DNA of 20,701 nucleotides from JBBECF01 sp040881945 (GTDB lineage Bacteria; Pseudomonadota; Alphaproteobacteria; Dongiales; Dongiaceae), in contig JBBECF010000125.1 in NCBI GenBank assembly GCA_040881945.1, positions 1 through 20,701 of the forward strand, read 5' to 3'. Shown here piece by piece: positions 1 to 5,358 of this stretch. How positions within the stretch are numbered: the first letter of the stretch is position 1; each line of letters opens with the position of its first letter. The position numbers and the translations under genes were made by a program. The notes beneath the pieces are model-generated. The model was not told the origin of the DNA. It saw only the letters and a list, made by a program, of their open reading frames with translations, and made no database searches.

Positions 1-590
1 ATTACATCGGTGTCGAAGAGGACGGCATCCATGCCGTCGAGGGCCTGCTCATTGCGCGTTTCATGATGTTCACGCAGCTTTACTTCCACAAGACGCGCGC
101 GATCTACGACTATCATCTTGTCGAGTGCTTAAGGGGGTTGCTTAAGCCGAATGGTGGACTGTTCCCGCCGCCGACGGAAATCGACGACTTCCTTAAATGG
201 GACGACTGGCGAGTGCTTAGTCTGATCGCTGCCGGCGAGGGCGGGGAACACGGCCGCATTCTTCGCGAGCGGAAGCATTACCGCATGGTGTTCAATACCG
301 CCGAGGTGATGGCCGATGGTGAGTTCGACCTCGCGGAGAAACTGGAGGAAAGGCTCAAGCCTTTGGGCTGTGTTGCCCGAGACGCGGAAAAGTCCTGGTA
401 CAAATCCGGGTCAGAGGAAATCAAAGTGTGGCGCACTTCCGGTGGAACGCCAAGATCGGTGCCGTTGGCGACGCTCTCGCCTGTAGTAGGTGGCCTTATC
501 AAGGTCAATCAGCGGCGCCTTTACGTACCCGAGTCGAACCGGAAGGCCGCTGACGCAATCATACAAGAGATCATGGGGGTGCCATCATGA
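1..590 (+). CDS. HD-domain phosphohydrolase (YwfO/COG1078 type), C-terminal part
   Basis: The reading frame is open from base 3, so the ATG at 63 is internal and the true start and the HD metal site lie left of the window. About 195 C-terminal residues are visible. They contain the helix AVEGLLIARFMMFTQLYFHK, which follows the catalytic core in this family, then a helical and a small beta-rich C-terminal domain. Known members of the family, such as an Enterococcus dNTP triphosphohydrolase, hydrolyse deoxynucleotides. Whether this one does is inference, because the catalytic part is not seen. Its stop codon overlaps the start of the next gene (ATGA), implying translational coupling. Codons such as TTA, CTT, AAA and AGT are frequent here and rare in the genes downstream, which suggests horizontal transfer. 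Confidence 0.75.
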   Translation, partial: YIGVEEDGIHAVEGLLIARFMMFTQLYFHKTRAIYDYHLVECLRGLLKPNGGLFPPPTEIDDFLKWDDWRVLSLIAAGEGGEHGRILRERKHYRMVFNTAEVMADGEFDLAEKLEERLKPLGCVARDAEKSWYKSGSEEIKVWRTSGGTPRSVPLATLSPVVGGLIKVNQRRLYVPESNRKAADAIIQEIMGVPS

Positions 591-1150
591 CTAACAGTTC
601 AATCTCGAAGTTCGATCAGTACGCGCTGATCGCGCTGCTGGCCAAACGAGTGGGTGGAGCCGATCGGCGGCTTGGCAAGAAGGCAATCCAGAAAAACGTG
701 CATCTGATCCAGGAGCTGGGCGGCGTCGATGCTGGATATCGCTTCTCGTTTTATACCTACGGGCCCTACTCTAGTGGCGTTGCTGGCGATCTCGACGTCG
801 TCGCGGCGTTAGGCGGAGCGAAAATCACCTACAACAGTTCGGACAACTATTACCTAATCGAGCCTGGGGCAGAGACCGACCACTTGATCCAGAAGGGCCG
901 GAGGTTCATCGAGCGAAACCAGGCAGCAATTGAGCGGGTTCTAGAAGCCTTCGGTGGCCGATTGGCAAAGGACCTGGAGCTTGTGTCGACCATTGCTTAT
1001 TTGCGCCGCCATGCACCGGCAGGGAAATTTGAAAACAACAAGAAATTGGCGGCGCATGTGAAGGCTCTCAAGCCCAAGTACACCGACAAAGAGATCGCTA
1101 AAGCAATCGAGGAAGTAAGAGGCTTCTTGACCGCGGAAGAGGCTGCTTGA
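587..1150 (+). CDS. YwgA-like protein, partner of the HD phosphohydrolase
   Basis: The protein has 187 residues and starts with the ATG that overlaps the upstream stop by 4 nt. The N-terminal third (about residues 14-75) is a winged-helix-like segment with KKAIQKNVHLIQEL and FSFYTYGPYS. This resembles the N-terminus of YwgA and, more loosely, Panacea/DUF4065 proteins. A helical C-terminal half carries LELVSTIAYL and KPKYTDKEI, which I recall as the YwgA signature. There is no signal peptide, membrane segment or obvious catalytic triad. In Bacillus, ywfO and ywgA are neighbours, so finding both types adjacent here supports both calls. The biochemical function is unknown to me. A regulatory or antitoxin-like role toward the hydrolase is inference. 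Its codon use is AT-richer than in the rest of the window. Confidence 0.65.
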   Translation: MTNSSISKFDQYALIALLAKRVGGADRRLGKKAIQKNVHLIQELGGVDAGYRFSFYTYGPYSSGVAGDLDVVAALGGAKITYNSSDNYYLIEPGAETDHLIQKGRRFIERNQAAIERVLEAFGGRLAKDLELVSTIAYLRRHAPAGKFENNKKLAAHVKALKPKYTDKEIAKAIEEVRGFLTAEEAA

Positions 1151-1398
1151 TCGTGTCGTGGCCAGGCGAGCCAAAGGCCAATTTAGCGTTGGAGCCGCTC
1201 TGGAAAGTTTTGATTTTTGCTGATGGGTTTGCGGTGAGGCGTCCAGGCGTGATTCGGACGAATTAGTGGTTGCGCCGGCTCCGGCGATTTGGCACGCTAG
1301 ATTTTGTGGGCGGAGCCCGCTCGGTGGCTAGCTATCGCGGGGTCCGGGCCCGCGCCGGGGCGGACCTCAGGTCCGCCGGCGGCCGCAGGGAGGGCGTC
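1151..1398. other. Intergenic boundary between AT-richer cassette and GC-rich core
   Basis: These 248 bases hold no convincing gene. Composition changes across the gap, from the mixed-GC sequence of the HD/YwgA pair to the very GC-rich core. I see no tRNA remnant, integrase or clear direct repeat marking an attachment site. A weak stem (CGTCC...GGACG, near 1239-1260) could end the upstream transcript, but it has no T-tract. The only well-defined structure is the palindrome at 1359-1377. Confidence 0.5.
1359..1377. promoter_or_regulatory. Perfect 9+1+9 palindrome upstream of the YbjN gene
   Basis: GGCGGACCT-C-AGGTCCGCC is a perfect inverted repeat with a one-base centre. It ends a few bases before the ribosome-binding site of the next gene. 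A one-base loop suits a dimeric protein-binding site better than an RNA hairpin. The binding factor is unknown. Confidence 0.4.
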
Positions 1399-1899
1399 AT
1401 GGCCATATCGACGGCTGAGCACACCCCGCCTCCAAGCAATCCGCTCGACATCCTCGAGGAACTGGTCAGCGCCAACGAATGGCGCTTCGACCGGTCGTGC
1501 GACGAGGAAATGGTCGTCGAGATCGCCGGGCAGTGGTGCGATTTCAGGTTGTTCTTCGTCTGGCAGGAAGATCTCAGCGCGATCTATTTCTCCTGCCTGT
1601 TCGATCAGCGCGTGCCGCCGCACCGGCGCGGCGCGGTGACCGAGCTTCTCGCCGTCGTCAACGAGAAGCTGTGGCTCGGCCATTTCGACCTGTGTTCGGA
1701 GGAGCTGGTGCCGATCTTCCGGCACACGGTGCTGCTGCGCGGCGCCGGCGTCAGCGTCGAGCAGCTCGAGGACCTGGTCGATATCGCCGTGCGCGAATGC
1801 GAGCGCTTCTTCCCGGCCTTTCAGTTCGTGGTATGGGGCGGGCGCACGCCGCAAGAGGCGGTCGCCGCCGCGATGCTCGACACGGTCGGCGAGGCCTGA
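1399..1899 (+). CDS. YbjN-domain protein
   Basis: The start is ATG 1399, preceded by AGGGAGGG. The frame is open further upstream, but only with a TTG and no ribosome site. The product has 166 residues and matches the alphaproteobacterial YbjN domain family throughout: NPLDILEELVSANEW near the N-terminus, the conserved strand DFRLFFVWQED, then LLAVVNEKLWLGHFDL. The fold resembles type III secretion chaperones. The family is cytosolic and its role is not established; effects on stress and motility are reported in enterobacteria. Its TGA overlaps the proC ATG (TGATG), so the two are translationally coupled. Confidence 0.85.
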   Translation: MAISTAEHTPPPSNPLDILEELVSANEWRFDRSCDEEMVVEIAGQWCDFRLFFVWQEDLSAIYFSCLFDQRVPPHRRGAVTELLAVVNEKLWLGHFDLCSEELVPIFRHTVLLRGAGVSVEQLEDLVDIAVRECERFFPAFQFVVWGGRTPQEAVAAAMLDTVGEA

Positions 1900-2717
1900 T
1901 GGCGCTCGCCGGCCCGCTGCTGCTGGTCGGCTGCGGCAAGATGGGCGGGGCGCTGCTGCGCGGCTGGTTGGCCGGCGGCCTGCCGGTGTGCGAGGCGGTC
2001 GTGGTCGAGCCGAACGTGGCGGCGCTCGGCGAGCTCGTCGCTTTGGGCGTCGTCGCGGTCGCCGATGCCGCGGCCGTGCCGCCGGCGATGGCGCCGCGCG
2101 TCGTCGTCCTCGCCGTCAAGCCGCAGATGATGGACGGCGTGCTGCCGGCCTTGCGCCGCTTCGTGCGGCCCGGCACCGCGTTCCTGTCGATCGCCGCCGG
2201 CAAGACGATCGCCACCCTGACCGACCGCCTCGGGGCCGGCGCGGCGGTGGTGCGCGCCATGCCGAACACCCCGGCGGCGGTCGGCCACGGCATTTCTGTC
2301 GCCTGCGCCGGCCCGGCGGTGACGGCGGCGCAGCGCGACCTGAGCACGGCGCTGCTGGCGGCGGTCGGCGAGGTCGCCTGGGTCGAGGACGAGGCGCTGC
2401 TCGACCCGGTCACGGCGGTCAGCGGCGGCGGTCCGGCCTATGTCTTCCTGCTCATCGAATGCCTGGCCCAGGCCGGCGTCGAGGCCGGCCTGCCGGCCGA
2501 TCTGGCGATGCGCCTGGCGCGCGCGACCGTGGCCGGCAGCGGCGAACTGGCGCGGCTCTCGGACGAGCCGGCGGCGACGCTGCGCCAGAACGTCACCTCC
2601 CCCGCCGGCACCACGCTGGAGGCGCTGAAGGTCCTGATGGCGCCGGACGGGCTGCAGGCGCTGATGACCAAGGCGATCGCGGCGGCGACGCGGCGATCGC
2701 GCGAACTGGCGACTTGA
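1899..2717 (+). CDS. proC: Pyrroline-5-carboxylate reductase
   Basis: ProC catalyses the last step of proline synthesis, the NAD(P)H-dependent reduction of pyrroline-5-carboxylate. The 272-residue length is normal for the family. The dinucleotide-binding motif GCGKMGG lies at residues 11-17, followed by AVKPQMM and VRAMPNTPAAVG. The C-terminal helical domain carries VSGGGPAYVF and the signature NVTSPAGTTLEAL. The start ATG overlaps the stop of the YbjN gene. The stop overlaps a TTG start of the next gene, so all three genes form one coupled operon. A soluble cytoplasmic decamer is expected from the family. Confidence 0.95.
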   Translation: MALAGPLLLVGCGKMGGALLRGWLAGGLPVCEAVVVEPNVAALGELVALGVVAVADAAAVPPAMAPRVVVLAVKPQMMDGVLPALRRFVRPGTAFLSIAAGKTIATLTDRLGAGAAVVRAMPNTPAAVGHGISVACAGPAVTAAQRDLSTALLAAVGEVAWVEDEALLDPVTAVSGGGPAYVFLLIECLAQAGVEAGLPADLAMRLARATVAGSGELARLSDEPAATLRQNVTSPAGTTLEALKVLMAPDGLQALMTKAIAAATRRSRELAT

Positions 2718-3196
2718 CCGACCAGGCGCCGGCCGCGAGCCTCGAGCGGGTGCGCGGCGCACTGGCCGCGCGGGGCCACGGCATCGAGGTCCGGGAGTTC
2801 GCCGCGACCACGCGCACCGCCGCCGACGCCGCCGCGGCGATCGGCTGCGCGGTGGCGCAGATCGCCAAGTCGCTGCTGTTCCGCGCCGTGCCGTCGGACC
2901 GACCCGTTCTGGTCATTGCCAGCGGCGCGAACCGGGTGAACGAGGCGACGGTCGCGGCGGCGCTGGGCGAACGCATCGTCAAGGCCGACGCCGCCTTCGT
3001 GCGGGCGCGCACCGGCTTCGCCATCGGCGGCGTGGCGCCGGTCGGGCACAGCGAGGCTCCCGTGACCTTCATCGACGAGGACCTGCTGCGGCTGCCCGAG
3101 ATCTGGGCCGCCGCCGGGACGCCGCACGCGGTCTTCCGCCTGACGCCGGACGAGCTGGTGCGGCTCACCGGCGGCCGGGTGATCGCGATCGGGTGA
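2714..3196 (+). CDS. YbaK/EbsC (ProXp-type) aminoacyl-tRNA deacylase
   Basis: The protein has 160 residues if it starts at TTG 2714 (TTGA, sharing 4 nt with the proC stop). A GTG at 2750 is the alternative; the TTG keeps the usual family N-terminus ERVRGALAARGHGIEV. Members deacylate mischarged tRNA, typically Cys-tRNA(Pro) or Ala-tRNA(Pro), in trans. The conserved editing-site lysine is seen in AQIAKSLLF, and the GxxPVGH loop is present as GGVAPVGHSE. The exact substrate cannot be read from the sequence. Co-transcription with proline synthesis (proC) fits a proline-tRNA editing role, but that is inference. Confidence 0.85.
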   Translation: MTDQAPAASLERVRGALAARGHGIEVREFAATTRTAADAAAAIGCAVAQIAKSLLFRAVPSDRPVLVIASGANRVNEATVAAALGERIVKADAAFVRARTGFAIGGVAPVGHSEAPVTFIDEDLLRLPEIWAAAGTPHAVFRLTPDELVRLTGGRVIAIG

Positions 3197-3197
3197 T

Positions 3198-3224
3198 CGC
3201 CGCCGCTGTTTGCCTCAGGCGGCG
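3198..3224 (+). terminator. Possible weak terminator hairpin after the ybaK-type gene
   Basis: CGCCGCC and GGCGGCG form a 7-bp stem with a 13-base loop directly after the stop codon. It is followed only by TTGG, so intrinsic termination would be poor. Confidence 0.3.
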
Positions 3225-3251
3225 TTGGTGCTAGATAGATGAGGGGAGTAT

Positions 3252-3282
3252 CGCCCGGGGCGGCGGCGGTCCGCCGCGGGCG
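3252..3282. promoter_or_regulatory. Nested inverted repeat upstream of the tetR gene
   Basis: The outer arms are CGCCC/GGGCG. Inside them is a perfect 7+1+7 palindrome, GCGGCGG-T-CCGCCGC (3263-3277). The site sits just upstream of the TetR-family start codon, where an autoregulatory operator is expected. High local GC makes chance palindromes more likely. Confidence 0.3.
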
Positions 3283-3302
3283 CCCTGGGAGCGGGTCAAA
3301 CC

Positions 3303-3923
3303 ATGGTCAAGAAAGCGACGCGACGCGCGGCGCCCAAGGCCGACCTGCCGGAGCGCATCCTGGCGCGCGCCCTGGCGCTGGCGGCGACGCGCGGCTGGGG
3401 GTCGCTGGCGCTCGCCGACATCGCGGCGGCGGCCAAGGTGTCGATGGCCGAGCTCTATGTCCTCTATCCGTCGAAGCCGGCGCTGGTGGCGGCGTTCCTG
3501 CGCGACACCGACCGCCGGGTGCTGGCCGGGCTCGAGGCGGAGCCGCCGGAAGGCTCGGCGCGCGACCGGCTGTTCGACGTGCTGATGCGGCGCTTCGACG
3601 CGCTGGCCCCGCACCGCGCGGCGGTCGAGTCGATCCTGGCGGCCACCGCCCGCGACCCGGTGGCGCTGGGCTGCGGCCTCGGCCCCTTCCGGCGCTCCAT
3701 GGCCTGCATGCTCGAGGCGGCGGGGATCGACGCCTCCGGCCTCGGCGGGCTGGTCCGGACCAAAGGCCTGGCGGCGGTTTACCTGTCGATGATCCCGGTG
3801 TGGCTCGGCGACGATAGCCCCGACAAGGCGCGCACCATGGCCGCCCTCGACTCCCGCCTGCGCCGGGTCGAGGCCTGCCTCGGCTTGCTGCGCCGCGGCA
3901 AACGGGCCGTCGCGCCGGCTTAG
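3303..3923 (+). CDS. TetR-family transcriptional regulator
   Basis: The product has 206 residues. After a basic N-terminal tail there is a TetR DNA-binding domain (about residues 15-62): helices ILARALALAATRGWGSLAL, then the helix-turn-helix DIAAAAKVSMAELYVLYPSK, and the linker ALVAAFLRDTD. The remainder is the helical ligand/dimer domain, which is too divergent to name an effector. The start ATG 3303 is preceded by GGGAGCGGG at 3287-3295. The gene lies directly upstream of the phasin, and TetR regulators near polyhydroxyalkanoate genes are common in alphaproteobacteria. However, the operator repeats at the phasin promoter look like PhaR sites, so control of the phasin by this protein is not implied. 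Confidence 0.85.
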   Translation: MVKKATRRAAPKADLPERILARALALAATRGWGSLALADIAAAAKVSMAELYVLYPSKPALVAAFLRDTDRRVLAGLEAEPPEGSARDRLFDVLMRRFDALAPHRAAVESILAATARDPVALGCGLGPFRRSMACMLEAAGIDASGLGGLVRTKGLAAVYLSMIPVWLGDDSPDKARTMAALDSRLRRVEACLGLLRRGKRAVAPA

Positions 3924-3973
3924 GGCGCCGGCGGCCGCTTTCCTTGCCCTAGCCGCCCCCGCCGGCGGCGCCC
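3923..3973 (+). terminator. GC-rich imperfect hairpin after tetR
   Basis: GGGCGCCGGCGG (3923-3934) can pair with CCGCCGGCGGCGCCC (3959-3973), with a bulge. There is no T-tract. It may separate tetR from the phasin transcript. Confidence 0.3.
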
Positions 3974-3991
3974 TGGGTCGGCTCCAGAATT

Positions 3992-4070
3992 TTATGCTGC
4001 ACTGCAAAAAACCCTTGACGCAGGTGCAGCATGAGGCCATATTCGAGGTCGGTTGTGCAGTGCAGCATAA
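3992..4070 (+). promoter_or_regulatory. Phasin promoter embedded in PhaR-like operator repeats
   Basis: A 15-bp sequence TTATGCTGCACTGCA (3992-4006) recurs as its exact reverse complement at 4056-4070. A third partial copy, TGCAGCAT, lies at 4025-4032 in the same orientation as the right arm. Between the arms is a promoter-like pair: TTGACG (4015-4020), 17 bases, CATATT (4038-4043). The left arm abuts the -35, the middle copy is in the spacer, and the right arm is near the expected transcription start. Such TGC/GCA-rich repeats are known binding sites of PhaR, the repressor that leaves phasin promoters when polyhydroxybutyrate appears. PhaR itself is not encoded in the window. Confidence 0.75.
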
Positions 4071-4112
4071 CAGGACCCATCCCAGACACCGAACCCGATG
4101 GAGACCCAGAAA

Positions 4113-4610
4113 ATGACCAAAACCAGCCCCCAGGCGTTCAACGGGGATTTCTTCAAGTTCCCGGACTACACCCAGTTCTTTGCCGATTTCAGCCGCAGCT
4201 ACGGCGAGTTCGGCAAGATGTTCGGCAACGGCAAGACGCCGGGCTTCGACATCGAGGCGATGCTGGCCAGCCAGCGCAAGAACGTCGAGGCGCTGACCGC
4301 GGCCAATCAGGCGGCGATCGAGGGCGTGCAGGCGGTGACCCGCCGGCAGATGGAGATCGCCCGGCGTGCCGTCGAGGAGTTTTCCCAGGCCGGCATGGGC
4401 CTCACCTCCACGGGCAGCGCCGAGGATCGGGTCGCCAAGCAGGCGGCGACGATCAAGGACGCCTTCGAGGGCGCTCTGGCGAACGTCCGCGAGTTGACCG
4501 ACATCATGCAAAAGTCGGGCAACGAGGCGGTGGAAGTGCTGAGCAAGCGCGTCTATGCCAACCTCGCCGAGATGCAGACTGCGTTCGCGGCCAAGACGGC
4601 GCAGAAGTAA
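4113..4610 (+). CDS. phaP: Phasin, polyhydroxyalkanoate granule protein
   Basis: The product has 165 residues from ATG 4113. This start has GGAG at 4100-4103 with 9-base spacing; the in-frame ATG at 4098 has no ribosome site. The sequence is a typical Phasin_2 protein: the N-terminal FKFPDYTQFFADF segment, then amphipathic, coiled-coil-prone helices including ASQRKNVEALTAANQAAIEG, RQMEIARRAVEEF and the C-terminal LSKRVYANLAEMQTAFA. Phasins coat storage granules and control their size and number. There is no signal peptide or transmembrane segment. The gene appears monocistronic, with its own regulated promoter and a terminator at 4636-4673. The symbol is by family only. Confidence 0.85.
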   Translation: MTKTSPQAFNGDFFKFPDYTQFFADFSRSYGEFGKMFGNGKTPGFDIEAMLASQRKNVEALTAANQAAIEGVQAVTRRQMEIARRAVEEFSQAGMGLTSTGSAEDRVAKQAATIKDAFEGALANVRELTDIMQKSGNEAVEVLSKRVYANLAEMQTAFAAKTAQK

Positions 4611-4635
4611 CCGGCGCCCGCGCCGCTGTTCCTGA

Positions 4636-4673
4636 CGAAGGCCGCTGGCCCCGACCGGGCGAGCGGCCTTTCG
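4636..4673 (+). terminator. Rho-independent terminator after the phasin
   Basis: CGAAGGCCGCT (4636-4646) pairs with AGCGGCCTTTCG (4662-4673) with one bulged T and a 15-base loop. The stem is strong and T-rich at its 3' side, about 25 bases after the phasin stop. Confidence 0.65.
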
Positions 4674-4737
4674 ATTCGACAACGCGGCTGGTGGTCCCTT
4701 CCAACGGATGGTTCCCGCCGCTGTCGAACTTCAAAGT

Positions 4738-4866
4738 TGTCATTGCCGGGCTCGACCCGGCAATCCATGGTGCAGCGGCGCCCTTGGCTCGACCCGAGGG
4801 TGGATGCCCGGCTCAAGGCTTGTCCTCGGGCCGGCCGAAGGCCGGACCCGGGGGCCGGGCATGACA
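4738..4866. repeat. Dispersed palindromic repeat (alphaproteobacterial REP-like element)
   Basis: The element begins TGTCATTGCCGGGCTCGAC and ends GGGGGCCGGGCATGACA. Its termini are imperfect inverted repeats, and internal sub-repeats (GACCCGGCAATCCATGG, GGTGGATGCCCGGCTCAAG) are variants of the same unit. I recognise this as the common intergenic repeat of many alphaproteobacterial genomes. It yields spurious peptides containing VIAGLDPAIH when translated. It carries no transposase. Other genomic copies cannot be shown from this window. Confidence 0.7.
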
Positions 4867-4913
4867 GCGAGTAAGAAACCAAACGTTAGACCTGCACCAC
4901 CACCGCACAGGTT

Positions 4914-4929
4914 GCCCGTGCCCACGGGC
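4914..4929. promoter_or_regulatory. Perfect 7+2+7 palindrome upstream of csaA
   Basis: GCCCGTG-CC-CACGGGC is a perfect inverted repeat about 45 bases before the csaA start. It could be an operator or an mRNA leader hairpin. No clear -35/-10 pair is visible around it. Confidence 0.3.
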
Positions 4930-4973
4930 GGGTGCTAGCGTCGTTCGACCGTTCCAGCAATTGGGGGAGCCTG

Positions 4974-5333
4974 TTGAACGATAGCAACGAGACCGCGCCG
5001 GCGATCGCCTATGACGATTTCCGCAAGGTCGACATCCGCGTCGGGACGGTCGTCGCGGTCGATCCCTTTCCGGAGGCGCGCCGGCCGTCGCTCAAGCTGC
5101 GCATCGACTTCGGTCCGGCGATCGGCATCCGCCAGAGTGCGGCGCGGCTCGTCGCCAACTACCGGCCGGAACAGCTCGTCGGCCGCCAAGTGGCGGCGGT
5201 CGTCAATTTCCCGCCCAAGCAGATCGGCCGCTTCATGTCCGAGGTCCTGGTGTTGGGCTTTCCCGATGGCCAGGGCGAGGTAACGCTGGTCGGCTCCGAC
5301 CGGCCGGTTCCGAACGGCGGCCGGCTGTATTAG
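4974..5333 (+). CDS. csaA: CsaA-type tRNA-binding domain protein
   Basis: The protein is a single OB-fold tRNA-binding domain of the CsaA type. From TTG 4974 it has 119 residues, close to the family length of about 110. The frame extends upstream to GTG 4932 without a ribosome site, whereas GGGGGAG (4963-4969) precedes the TTG. Diagnostic stretches are DDFRKVDIRVGTVVAVDPF, the SLKLRIDFGPAIGIRQSA region, VVNFPPKQIGRFMSEVLVLG and a terminal PVPNGGRL. CsaA was described in Bacillus as a secretion-linked chaperone; its tRNA-binding fold is established, but its role in alphaproteobacteria is not. The gene ends 25 bases from the convergent polX gene. Confidence 0.88.
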   Translation: MNDSNETAPAIAYDDFRKVDIRVGTVVAVDPFPEARRPSLKLRIDFGPAIGIRQSAARLVANYRPEQLVGRQVAAVVNFPPKQIGRFMSEVLVLGFPDGQGEVTLVGSDRPVPNGGRLY

Positions 5334-5358
5334 CCGCGGCCGCCGGGCCGGCCCTCCC

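Noticed and set aside
4553..4938. Several short ORFs on both strands over the repeat at 4738-4866.
   Set aside because: They translate a palindromic repeat and contain the artefact peptide VIAGLDPAIH. No family or ribosome site supports them.
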